The notes below the pieces were generated by a model. That model was not told the DNA's origin. It did no database searches and worked only from the letters and a program-made list of their open reading frames with translations. Positions 7,372 through 15,727 of a stretch of DNA of 50,224 nt are shown here, piece by piece. The stretch's first letter is position 1. Every line of letters begins with the position of its first letter. Origin of the DNA: an uncultured Veillonellaceae bacterium (GTDB lineage: Bacteria; Bacillota; Negativicutes; Selenomonadales; Selenomonadaceae); contig OMWS01000013.1 in NCBI GenBank assembly GCA_900314825.1, forward strand, positions 1 through 50,224. Direction: 5' to 3'. Both the position numbers and the translations under genes were made by a program.

Positions 7372-9242
7372 GCGCCTTCCCTTCTTTCCTCTAACTTCGC
7401 ACGCGCTTGTTCCACAATTGCGATAAAGATGGCATTCATATCAGCATCTGGCATCTTCATGCGTGCGCGAATCTCTGATGGCGCACCGAGCACAAGCATC
7501 TCGCCATGATCCTGGATCATCATGCGGTCGCAATACTCCGCCTCGTCCATGAAATGCGTCGTGATGATGATCGTCACGCCCTGCGCCGAAAGATGCGTGA
7601 TCTGCTGCCAGAACGTGCGGCGCGCGAGCGGATCGATGCCGCTCGTCGGCTCGTCGAGGAACAAGATTTTCGGCCGGTGAATGAGCGCGGCCGCCATCGA
7701 GAGGCGCTGCTTGTAGCCGCCCGGCAGCTCGCCTGCCACATGGTCAGCGCGGTCGGTCAGGTCAAATTCCGCCATGACTTCGTTGATGCGTTCTTTCAGT
7801 TCTGATGCAGGAATGCCATACGCGCCACCGTAGAACCGCAGATTTTCATAGACCGTGAGCTGGCTGTACAGCGAAAATTTTTGCGCGACATAGCCGATGT
7901 TCCTCCGCGCCTCCGTGCGCGCCGTGCGCAAATCGACACCTGCGACGCTGAGTTTCCCTGATGTCAACGGCAAGAGGCCGCAGAGCATGCGAAACGTCGT
8001 CGTCTTCCCCGCGCCATTCGGCCCCAAGAGGCCAAAGACCTCGCCACGATGGACATCGAACGACGTATGCGAGACCGCCGTGAAATCACCGAATCGCTTC
8101 ACGAGGTCGCGGACGGTGATGTCGATATCGCCGGTGCGCGCACGTCCCCCAAACATCGAATTCGTACGCGCACCCGCGAGGAGTTCATCCGTACGAAATC
8201 CACTAACGTGCAGGGGCCTCTTTCCACCGCTTCGCGATCCCCCTTCCCCTGAGGGGAAGGCTTTCCATGCCTGCGATTTCTCTTTTCTTTTTTCTTCATC
8301 CTCTTTGAGCAGAATCATGAACGCATCTTCCAGCCGTTCTTCGGACGGCGTTGCGGGCGGAAGTTCTGCATGATGCTCAAGGAACGGTACGCTGCCGCCC
8401 GGCGTACGCGTGATGAAGTGGACGTTACCGCAGACTGGCACGGCGTCGGTGATGCCGGGGTCATCGAGCAAGCAGCTTTGCAACGTTCGCATCGGGCAAT
8501 CCGTTGTCGGCGCGATGTCCTGGCAGCGGCCATCGGCGATGTGACGCAATTCCTCTGGCGTGCCGGACGCGAGGATGCGGCCGTGGTTCAGCACGTGCAC
8601 GGTCTGGCAGAGCGCCGCCTCGTCCATGTACGCCGTACTGACGAGGACGGAAAGATGTTCATCGTGCGTGAGTTTTTGCAGGATTTCCCAAAGCTCGCGA
8701 CGCGACAAGGGATCGACGCCGACCGTCGGCTCGTCGAGGATGAGGAGCTTTGGCGAGCGCACGAGCGTGCAGGCGAGGCCAAGCTTCTGCTTCATGCCGC
8801 CCGAAAGCTTTCCCGCGAGGCGGCCAGTGAAGGGCGCGAGGCCGGTCATGTCCAAGAGGCGCGTGAAGCGTTCTTTTCGGACAGTCTCCGGCACGCCATG
8901 AAGATCGGCGTAGAGCTTCATGTTTTCCGCAATCGTAAGGTCTTCATAGAGGCCGAATTTTTGTGGCATGTACGAGAGAATATCTTGCACGGCCTGCTCA
9001 TTCCTCGTGACGTCAAGGCCGCCGACGGTGAGTGCCCCGCCATCTGGCGTCATGAGTCCCGTGACGAGCCGCAAAAATGTCGTCTTGCCCGCACCATCAG
9101 GTCCGACGAGCGCCGTGAGCTCGCCCGCACGGACGCTTAAATCAATGCTGTCGAGCGCTACAACGTCCGGCATTTTCTTTGGATGGAACGTTTTTGTCAA
9201 GTGATTCGCCTGGACGATGAGTTCTATCATATCCTTATTCAT
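7368..9242 (-). CDS. ybhF: Fused double ABC ATPase of the exporter (YbhF-like)
   Basis: A 624-residue protein with two nucleotide-binding domains. Domain 1: Walker A GPDGAGKTT (about 47-55), signature LSGGMKQ (about 146), Walker B LLILDEP (about 166). Domain 2: Walker A GPNGAGKTT (about 405), degenerate signature LPGGYKQ (about 505), Walker B ILFLDEP (about 523). It powers the two permeases encoded downstream. I chose ATG 9242, which has GAGGTG seven bases upstream, over the ATG at 9257. The linker between the domains (about 318-360) is low-complexity, and residues about 328-341 are encoded by a copy of the dispersed repeat described at 8221-8261, which looks like an in-frame insertion. Confidence 0.93.
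   Translation of the reverse strand: MNKDMIELIVQANHLTKTFHPKKMPDVVALDSIDLSVRAGELTALVGPDGAGKTTFLRLVTGLMTPDGGALTVGGLDVTRNEQAVQDILSYMPQKFGLYEDLTIAENMKLYADLHGVPETVRKERFTRLLDMTGLAPFTGRLAGKLSGGMKQKLGLACTLVRSPKLLILDEPTVGVDPLSRRELWEILQKLTHDEHLSVLVSTAYMDEAALCQTVHVLNHGRILASGTPEELRHIADGRCQDIAPTTDCPMRTLQSCLLDDPGITDAVPVCGNVHFITRTPGGSVPFLEHHAELPPATPSEERLEDAFMILLKEDEEKRKEKSQAWKAFPSGEGGSRSGGKRPLHVSGFRTDELLAGARTNSMFGGRARTGDIDITVRDLVKRFGDFTAVSHTSFDVHRGEVFGLLGPNGAGKTTTFRMLCGLLPLTSGKLSVAGVDLRTARTEARRNIGYVAQKFSLYSQLTVYENLRFYGGAYGIPASELKERINEVMAEFDLTDRADHVAGELPGGYKQRLSMAAALIHRPKILFLDEPTSGIDPLARRTFWQQITHLSAQGVTIIITTHFMDEAEYCDRMMIQDHGEMLVLGAPSEIRARMKMPDADMNAIFIAIVEQARAKLEERREGA
8221..8261 (+). repeat. Dispersed repeat, copy A (core only, inside ybhF)
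   Basis: About 41 bases match the core of the intergenic copies: TTTCCACCGCTTCGCG, a one-base difference, CCCCCTTCCCC, TGA, GGGGAAGGCT. It contains the same two hairpins. It lies in frame in the ATPase gene, on the strand opposite to the coding strand, and encodes part of the inter-domain linker (AFPSGEGGSRSGGK). Confidence 0.7.
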
Positions 9243-9301
9243 TACGATGCACCTCATTGCGATGTAATGGTCTTCGCATCAAGTTGTTTATGTTAAAACG
9301 C

Positions 9302-9420
9302 GATGCTTCGAGGACTTCTTCACATACGAAACAAATCGCACCCTTGTACCCTCTCCACCGCTGACGCGGTCCCCCTCTCCCAAAGGGAGAGGCTGCTGTA
9401 TTCGTTACGTTCGGCAACAG
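9302..9420 (+). repeat. Dispersed repeat, copy B (between ybhG and ybhF)
   Basis: Parts in order: GATGCTTCGA left arm, CACCCTTGTACCCTCTCC, the small hairpin ACCGC-TGAC-GCGGT, CCCTCTCCC-AAA-GGGAGAGG, GCTGCTG, and TTCGTTACG...GGCAACAG at the right end. The right end faces the ybhG stop codon 51 bases away. It fills most of the 229-base gap inside the exporter operon, so it should be transcribed with the operon. Confidence 0.75.
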
Positions 9421-9471
9421 ATCCATGTGGAATCAATCTAGTAACTGCAACAGCCCTCTTGAACAGAGTCA

Positions 9472-10473
9472 TCACAACGCAATCTTCACCGTTGCCGGCA
9501 TGCCTAGGCGCAGGACGTTGTCTGCGTCATCAACATAGACGCGCACTTCGTAGACGAGCGCTGTACGCAGTTCGTCCGTCTGCACGGTCTTCGGCGTGAA
9601 TTCCGCCGTGCTGGAAATGTAGCCGACCTGGCCGTGGATCGGCTCTGCCTGGCTGTCGATGAAGACATCCGCCGACTGGCCTTCGTAGACTTTTCCAAGG
9701 TCCGTTTCCTTCACGTAGACGCGCACCCATTTTTTGTTGAGCAACGAAAGTTTGAACACGGGCGTCGACGTGCTTGCCATGTCGCCGGGCTGGAGGAGGC
9801 GCGAGCGGATCACGCCGTCAGCCGGCGCGCGGAGCTCGTATTGTGACAGCTGATACTCGAGCCGTGCGAGTTCTTGGTTCGAAGCCTCGAGCGTCGCCTC
9901 GCCGATGGCGATATCCTCCGGGCGCGAACCATTCACGGCTTCTTCGTACGCGCTCGCCGCCGCGCCGGCCGCCGCCTGTTTCGCTTCGGCATCATGGCGC
10001 GCCGTCTCAAGCGTCTGGCGGCTGATGCCCTGGATGTCATCGTAGATCGCCTGATAGCGCGCGTACGTGCTCTCGGCGTTCGCAGCCGCCGCCTGTGCGG
10101 ATTCGTAGTTCCGCTGCGCCTGCGCGATTTCCTCGCTGCGCGTGCCATTGTGCAGTTTTTCGACCGTACTCTGCTGCCCGCGGATATCGGCCTTCGTCTT
10201 TGCAATCGAGAGTTCGAGCTCGCGGCTGTCGAGACGTGCAAGCACCTGGCCTGCTTTCACCATGTCGCCCTCATCGACAAGAATTTCCGCGATGCGGTCG
10301 CTGCCGCGGAACGCGAGCGATACCTCGCGCACGTCTACATTGCCGTTCAGCGTCAAAACTTTTGCGGCCTCCGCTGCTTTCGCCGCTTCGTAGCGCTGAT
10401 AGCCGAACACGCCCGCGATCACAACGAGCACGATGACGACGAGCGCCACGCCTTTCTTTCCAAATTTCTTCAT
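9472..10473 (-). CDS. ybhG: HlyD-family periplasmic adaptor of the exporter (YbhG-like)
   Basis: A 333-residue membrane-fusion protein. It has an N-terminal membrane anchor (about residues 8-26, VALVVIVLVVIAGVFG), a split lipoyl-like domain (IAEILVDEGDMVKAGQVLARLDS cut near 60-80, closing at ELRAPADGVI), a long Ala/Gln/Glu-rich coiled-coil hairpin between, and a beta-barrel domain (WVRVYVKETDL). It would link the inner-membrane ABC exporter to an outer-membrane channel, which argues for a diderm cell. The open frame extends 94 codons upstream, but that part covers the promoter; ATG 10473 has GAGGTG six bases before it. First gene of the ybhG-F-S-R-tetR operon. Confidence 0.93.
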   Translation of the reverse strand: MKKFGKKGVALVVIVLVVIAGVFGYQRYEAAKAAEAAKVLTLNGNVDVREVSLAFRGSDRIAEILVDEGDMVKAGQVLARLDSRELELSIAKTKADIRGQQSTVEKLHNGTRSEEIAQAQRNYESAQAAAANAESTYARYQAIYDDIQGISRQTLETARHDAEAKQAAAGAAASAYEEAVNGSRPEDIAIGEATLEASNQELARLEYQLSQYELRAPADGVIRSRLLQPGDMASTSTPVFKLSLLNKKWVRVYVKETDLGKVYEGQSADVFIDSQAEPIHGQVGYISSTAEFTPKTVQTDELRTALVYEVRVYVDDADNVLRLGMPATVKIAL

Positions 10474-10525
10474 CTCGTCCACCTCTTGAAACATTTTCTG
10501 CATCATGAATATCTTCGTTGATGTC

Positions 10526-10554
10526 ATCATATCAAATTCAAATTTGAATTTCAA
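10526..10554 (-). promoter_or_regulatory. Promoter of the exporter operon
   Basis: Read leftward: TTGAAA (10554-10549), 17-base spacer, TATGAT (10531-10526); each box matches five of six consensus bases. It lies about 50 bases before the ybhG-like start, and the spacer is almost entirely palindrome (see next entry). Confidence 0.8.
10534..10551. promoter_or_regulatory. 18-bp perfect palindrome, candidate TetR operator
   Basis: AAATTCAAATTTGAATTT is its own reverse complement and occupies the gap between the -35 and -10 boxes of the exporter promoter. A dimeric repressor bound here would block RNA polymerase. The TetR-family gene closing this operon is the obvious candidate, which is an inference from position. 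Confidence 0.65.
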
Positions 10555-10575
10555 TTCTCTTGCGCAAAAAAATTT

Positions 10576-10603
10576 CGCGTGACAGGTTTTCTCCTGCCAC
10601 GCG
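10576..10603 (-). other. Stable hairpin followed by T tract, role unclear
   Basis: Arms CGCGTGACAGG and CCTGCCACGCG close a six-base loop. Read leftward the stem is fully paired with one G-U and is followed by AAATTTTTTT, like a terminator. Read rightward there is an A-C mismatch and no T tract. No leftward gene precedes it, so it may insulate the exporter promoter from antisense transcription. Confidence 0.4.
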
Positions 10604-10666
10604 TCGAATTCTTTTGCAACAACAAATTTTTTCTCATCCAACAACGTTGAAACAGAGGTGGAACAC

Positions 10667-11875
10667 ATGAACCCGAAACATTTCGTCATCGCCATGGATT
10701 CTTTCAAAGGCAGCATCACGTCCCTCGAAGGCGACAGCATCGTCGCGGAAGCCATTCACGCGGTCTTCCCTGAAAGCGACACGCAGATTTTCCCGCTCGC
10801 TGACGGCGGCGAGGGAACGGTCGATGCGCTCGTCGAGGGCTTGCACGGAGAACTCGTCCGCACGGGGGTCACAGGACCGCTCGGCGCGAAAGCCCAAAGC
10901 CGCTTCGGTTTCCTGCCCGCACAAAAGACGGCGATCATCGAAATGGCGGACGCGGCTGGCCTGCCGATGGTGCCGCCCGAAGAGCGCAATCCGATGAACA
11001 CGACGACGTACGGCCTCGGCGAGCTCATCCTTGCGGCCGCAAAGCGCGGCTGCCGCACGTTCCTCATCGGCCTCGGCGGCAGCGCGACGAATGACGCCGG
11101 CCTCGGCATGATGACAGCGCTCGGCGCGAGATTCCTGCGTGCGGACGGCACGCCTGCCGGCATCTATGGCAAAGACGTTGCCGAGGTCGCACGCATCGAT
11201 CTTAGCGGACTCGCGCCCGTGCTGAAAGAATGCCGCTTCTCCATCGCCTGCGACGTCACAAATCCGCTCACGGGTCCCTCTGGCTGCTCCGCCGTCTATG
11301 GCCCGCAAAAAGGCGCGACGCCCGAGATCGTTGCGACAATGGACAAGGCAATCAAACGATTTGCGGCTCTTGCAGAGACGACGCTTGCACAGCAGGCGGC
11401 ACATTCCACAGGCGCAACAAGTTCAACGAGGAACGCAAGCACGCCGACACATTTCGCCGACCTGCCTGGCGCTGGTGCCGCAGGCGGCCTCGGCTTCGCC
11501 TTCTCCGCCTTCCTCAAGGCTACCCTCAAGCCCGGCATTGACCTCGTGCTCGATCTCCTCGCCATCGACGATGCACTCAAACATGCGGATGTCATCATCA
11601 CAGGCGAAGGCCGCATGGACGAGCAGACGGCCATGGGCAAAGCGCCCATCGGCATCGCACAGCGCGCGAAACGTGCGAATCCGAATGCCATCGCGCTCGC
11701 GTTCTGCGGTTGCGCGAAGCCCGGCGCTGAGGTCGTCAATCGCCACGGCATCGACGCGTACTTCCCGATCCTCCATCTGCCGATGACCGTCGAAGAGGCC
11801 ATGCAGCACGACGTTACCGTGCAGAACCTCCGCCAGACCGTCACGCAAGCCTTGCGCGTGCTCGCCCTCGCGTGA
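10667..11875 (+). CDS. glxK: Glycerate kinase (GlxK/GarK family)
   Basis: A 402-residue cytoplasmic enzyme phosphorylating D-glycerate (2-phosphoglycerate in the GlxK/GarK type). Family blocks are present: N-terminal MDSFKGS, ADGGEGT, IGLGGSATNDAG, DVTNPLTG, GAGAAGGLG and ITGEGRMDEQT. The frame can be opened at GTG 10658, but ATG 10667 has GAGGTG at six bases and gives the usual N-terminus. A Ser/Thr/Ala-rich insert of about 20 residues (near 245-265) precedes the GAGAAGG motif. It is transcribed alone and ends at a terminator shared with addA. I could not identify its promoter in the 110 bases after the exporter operator. Confidence 0.94.
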   Translation: MNPKHFVIAMDSFKGSITSLEGDSIVAEAIHAVFPESDTQIFPLADGGEGTVDALVEGLHGELVRTGVTGPLGAKAQSRFGFLPAQKTAIIEMADAAGLPMVPPEERNPMNTTTYGLGELILAAAKRGCRTFLIGLGGSATNDAGLGMMTALGARFLRADGTPAGIYGKDVAEVARIDLSGLAPVLKECRFSIACDVTNPLTGPSGCSAVYGPQKGATPEIVATMDKAIKRFAALAETTLAQQAAHSTGATSSTRNASTPTHFADLPGAGAAGGLGFAFSAFLKATLKPGIDLVLDLLAIDDALKHADVIITGEGRMDEQTAMGKAPIGIAQRAKRANPNAIALAFCGCAKPGAEVVNRHGIDAYFPILHLPMTVEEAMQHDVTVQNLRQTVTQALRVLALA

Positions 11876-11890
11876 TCGAAGCCAAGCAGC

Positions 11891-11938
11891 AAAAATGTCC
11901 GTGCATCCGCCACACCGGCGGACGCACGGACATTTTTT
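11891..11938. terminator. Bidirectional terminator between glxK and addA
   Basis: AAAAATGTCCGTGC and GCACGGACATTTTTT pair around a GC-rich inner hairpin (CCGCC/GGCGG). T tracts follow on both strands. It serves glycerate kinase (stop 15 bases before) and addA (stop at 11951). Confidence 0.9.
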
Positions 11939-11950
11939 CATCGCTTCAGG

Positions 11951-14900
11951 TCACATCGCCAGCGTCGTCCCGTCATGCAGGAGGTACAGCAGGCTTTCAT
12001 CGACCGTCCGGCCGAGAATCTCTTTGACAGCGTCGCGGTAAAGCCCGATCTGCTTGTCATAATTTGCATGCAGTTTCGCGGGACTCGTGTCGCTGTCGGT
12101 CTTGTAATCGACGAGGACAAGCGTACCGTCCGCTTCTTCGAACAAGAGATCGATGACGCCTTGGATCAGCATCGTCTCGCCGCCTTCTGCGGTCTTGCGA
12201 TACAATTGCGCGGGAATCAGGCGGCTGAAGGGAAGCTCGCGCCAGACCTTTGCTGCGCGCAGGAGGCGCGCGCCGATTGGCGACGCATAGAACGCGGCAA
12301 TCGTTTCGATGCGGATCGCCTTGGCCTCGTCCGGCGTGAAAAGTTCCTTTTCGACCATCGCCTGGAGCTGTGCCCGGAGGCCTGTGGGCGTGAGGTCGCC
12401 CATGAGGTCGGCGTGCTGGAGGACGCTGTGCATGAGGCTGCCGTACTCGGCGCCCGTGCGGCGCGTCGTCTCCTGGATGAAGCGCGGGCGCTTCCAGATT
12501 GCGTTTTCTTGTGCGAGGAACAACGGCGTGCCCGCTTCCTCGGCTTCTTCCGCAGCAAAGCGGCGCTTGAGCTCGCTGACGGAGAGTTTCGACGGCACGG
12601 CCTCGATATCGTGCGACGGATATGTCCACGTGAGCAAGTGCTCGACGGCCTCTTTTTGCGAGCTCGCCTCGAGCGGTTCGCGCTTTTGCACCGCCGCGAG
12701 CACCTCATCCATCTCTTTCCCGTCGTCCGCGGCCGCCTTTGGTGCGTCCACAAGGTGCACGGCCCACGCTGGCGGCTCGTGCCCGTCGGGGAGCGCCGGG
12801 ACATCGGTAGAAAGGCCCGCAAGTGCGCGGAGCGGCGCGCCTGCCGAATGGTGCAAGAGCGCCATGATGACCCAGTCGAGGAGGTGCATCGCCGTGAGCG
12901 GCGTGTTCTCGTCAAATGTGACCGTCGTCCGCGGAACTTCCTGCCCCCACCGTTCGATATTTTTCACGAACGTCGAGCGCCGGCCGCTGCTGCCGACGAG
13001 GATGAGGCGTTCGCGCGCGCGTGTGAGCGCAACGTAGAGCAGGCGCAGTTCCTCGGCTTTCAGTTCTTCCATAAGTTTTTCCGTGACCGCTTTGCGCGCG
13101 AAGGTCGCGAAGCGCGCGGAAATCGGCTCGTCGATGGCGAACGGTCCGAAGCCCAGATCCTTGTGCAGCAGCAGGTCACTCTGCGAGAAGTCCTTCGTAT
13201 TGAACTGCGTGCCGATGCCGAGCACGAAGACGAGCGGGAACTCGAGTCCCTTGCTGCCGTGGATGGACAGGACGCGCACGACATCCTCGCTCTCGCCGAG
13301 CGTGCGTGCCGACGCGAGGTCCGTGTTCTGCGCCCGCATGCGCTTGACGAACTGCAGAAAGCGTGTCAGGCCGCGGAAATTCGTCTGCTCATACGCAGCG
13401 GCGCGCGAGGCGAGCAGGCGCAAGTTCGCCTGCTTCAAGAGGCCGCCCGGCAAGCCGCCGACGTAGTCATAGTATCCCGTCTCGCGATAGAGCAACCAGA
13501 CGAGCTCCGGCACGCCGAGCTCGCGCGCAAGATCGCGCCAGCGCGTCAGCTGTGCGAGGAACTCCCCGGCTTTCTGCTGAATGGCCGGCGCCAGTTTCCG
13601 CTCGGGGGCGGCCGCCGTCTTCAAGGCATCGAAAAGGTCACAGTCGCGCGCAGCGATGCGCATAGCGGAAAGTTCGCCAAACGAAAAACCGCCGATGGGC
13701 GACAGCAGCACCGCTGCGAGCGGGATGTCCTGGCGCGCATTGTCGAGCACGGCGAGGAACGCGAGCATGAGCCGCACTTCCGGCGCTTCGAAGTAGCTCG
13801 CATCACTTGATGCATAGGCGGGGATGCCGTTGTCTTGCAGGCATTTGCGCACAGTCTCGGCCTTGCCGCCCTTCACGCTGCGCATGAGGATGACGATATC
13901 GCGATACGCGAGCGGATGATAGGTGCCGTCGTCCTTGTGGTACACCTGCGTGCCCGCCTGGAAAAAGGCATGGATGCGATCAGCGACATATTGCGCTTCG
14001 CGCTCGAGGCCGCTGCGCTCGTCCGGGGCGAGGATGTCATCCTTGTCCCCACCATCGCCATCGTCCACAGCACCATCGTCGTCCGTAGCCGCATCGCCGC
14101 TGTCTTTCAGGAGGACGGCGAGTTCCGCCGGGCCGTCGAGCGTCGGCGCGTCACACGCCGGATACCCGTCCTCGTTCGGATAGAGCGCTTCCTCGGGGCC
14201 GTAACCGATTTCCATCGTGCTTTCCACCATGACCTGCTCGAAAATATAATTGATCGCCGCGAGCACGCCGGGACGGCTGCGGAAATTTTTCGAGAGGTGG
14301 ATGATCTGGCTCGTCTCCGGTTCCTTCGGATACAACCGGGATTTTTCGAGGAAGAGATGCGGTTCGGCGAGGCGGAAACGGTAGATGCTCTGCTTCACGT
14401 CACCGACGACGAAAAGATTCGGATGGTCCGCTTTTCGGACGAGCGAGACGATCGTCTCCTGCACGTCGTTCGTGTCCTGGTACTCATCGACCATGACTTC
14501 GTAATATTTCTTTTGCAATGCGCGCGCGACATCTGACGGCACGATGCTGCCGTCCGCTTCGAATGCTTCCCGATCCATGAGCACGTCGAGCGCAAAGTGT
14601 TCGAGGTCGTTGAAATCGACAATGCGTTTTTCTTTTTTCGCCTGCTGGAATGCCGCTTGGAACGCGAGCGTCAGCCGTACGAGCTCCTTCATGTCCGACG
14701 CGACGCTGCGGAGATCGTGAAGGATGTCCTCTTCCGTCTCTTCAAAATACGTGGCGCCGAGCTTTTGGAGCTTTTTCTTGATGTCATCCCGCCGTTTCCC
14801 CAGCGCATCCTTCGTCTCGGGATCCATGTCCTTGCCGCCCGCGCGACGCGCAAATTTCACGCTGGCGAAGGCCTGCCTGGCTGCATCCCAATCGCCCTCT

Positions 14901-15727
14901 GCCAGGACGCTCTGCAAACGATGGATTTCTGCCAAATCGGAGTGAAAGCATTCGCTGAATTTTGTGTCGCCTTCCGCGTCGACATCTTGCACAAGGTTCG
15001 CTTCCAAGGCTTCCAAGGCCCGAAGCTTGCGGCGGATGGCCTTCCACACCGTTTCCTGCCACGGCGTATCCTCGAGACGCGCCGTGAGCGGCAGGTCAAA
15101 AGTCGCCGCCTGCTTTTTGAGCCACGCCGCAGGAAACGGTTGCGCGAGGGAAAACGTGGACACGCGCTCGATGAGGCTGTAGACGGCTTGGTCGCCACGG
15201 TCATCGCCATAATGATCCGTGAACCGCAGGAATGCTTCCGTGCCTTCGTCATATTCTTTTTCAAAAAGCTGTTCGAGCGCATCTTGGCGCAGAAGCGCGA
15301 GTTCCTGCGTGTTGCCGATGCTCGAGGCTGGATCGTAATCGATGGACTCGAAATGGCGTTGCAAGATCTGTCGGCAGAAATGATGCACCGTCGAAATCGA
15401 AGAACCCGAGAGCAGCACGAGCTGGCGCTCGATGTCGCGAGGCGTCAGGCGTGGTGCCCCATCGTCTGGCGTTTTGGCGTCCTGCGCCTGCGCTGCCCGC
15501 TCGAGCTCTTGCTCGAGGCGCGCCTCGACACGCTGGCGCATCTCGCGCGCCGCCGCTTCCGTGAACGTCATGACGAGCAATTCGTCAACGTTGCACGCGC
15601 CGCTGAGGACTTCGCGGACAATGCGCTCGACGAGCACGGCCGTCTTGCCAGAGCCCGCCGCCGCAGCGACAAGCAGATTTTTGTCGCGGATGGTAAAAGC
15701 ATCCTCTTGATCAGGCGTCCAGCCCAT
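11951..15727 (-). CDS. addA: AddA, helicase-nuclease subunit of AddAB
   Basis: A 1258-residue UvrD-type 3'-5' helicase with a C-terminal PD-(D/E)XK nuclease; with AddB it resects double-strand breaks for recombination. It has a Q motif (TPDQ, residues 4-7), Walker A AAGSGKT (23-29), the helicase block VDEYQDTNDVQ, GDVKQSIYRFR, and the RecB-nuclease residues GVIDLLFEE and LVDYKTDS near the C-terminus. The open frame continues 110 codons upstream inside addB, but that part is a shadow of the AddB reading frame. ATG 15727 has GGAGGGG upstream and overlaps the end of addB by 17 bases, the usual coupled arrangement. Confidence 0.96.
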   Translation of the reverse strand: MGWTPDQEDAFTIRDKNLLVAAAAGSGKTAVLVERIVREVLSGACNVDELLVMTFTEAAAREMRQRVEARLEQELERAAQAQDAKTPDDGAPRLTPRDIERQLVLLSGSSISTVHHFCRQILQRHFESIDYDPASSIGNTQELALLRQDALEQLFEKEYDEGTEAFLRFTDHYGDDRGDQAVYSLIERVSTFSLAQPFPAAWLKKQAATFDLPLTARLEDTPWQETVWKAIRRKLRALEALEANLVQDVDAEGDTKFSECFHSDLAEIHRLQSVLAEGDWDAARQAFASVKFARRAGGKDMDPETKDALGKRRDDIKKKLQKLGATYFEETEEDILHDLRSVASDMKELVRLTLAFQAAFQQAKKEKRIVDFNDLEHFALDVLMDREAFEADGSIVPSDVARALQKKYYEVMVDEYQDTNDVQETIVSLVRKADHPNLFVVGDVKQSIYRFRLAEPHLFLEKSRLYPKEPETSQIIHLSKNFRSRPGVLAAINYIFEQVMVESTMEIGYGPEEALYPNEDGYPACDAPTLDGPAELAVLLKDSGDAATDDDGAVDDGDGGDKDDILAPDERSGLEREAQYVADRIHAFFQAGTQVYHKDDGTYHPLAYRDIVILMRSVKGGKAETVRKCLQDNGIPAYASSDASYFEAPEVRLMLAFLAVLDNARQDIPLAAVLLSPIGGFSFGELSAMRIAARDCDLFDALKTAAAPERKLAPAIQQKAGEFLAQLTRWRDLARELGVPELVWLLYRETGYYDYVGGLPGGLLKQANLRLLASRAAAYEQTNFRGLTRFLQFVKRMRAQNTDLASARTLGESEDVVRVLSIHGSKGLEFPLVFVLGIGTQFNTKDFSQSDLLLHKDLGFGPFAIDEPISARFATFARKAVTEKLMEELKAEELRLLYVALTRARERLILVGSSGRRSTFVKNIERWGQEVPRTTVTFDENTPLTAMHLLDWVIMALLHHSAGAPLRALAGLSTDVPALPDGHEPPAWAVHLVDAPKAAADDGKEMDEVLAAVQKREPLEASSQKEAVEHLLTWTYPSHDIEAVPSKLSVSELKRRFAAEEAEEAGTPLFLAQENAIWKRPRFIQETTRRTGAEYGSLMHSVLQHADLMGDLTPTGLRAQLQAMVEKELFTPDEAKAIRIETIAAFYASPIGARLLRAAKVWRELPFSRLIPAQLYRKTAEGGETMLIQGVIDLLFEEADGTLVLVDYKTDSDTSPAKLHANYDKQIGLYRDAVKEILGRTVDESLLYLLHDGTTLAM

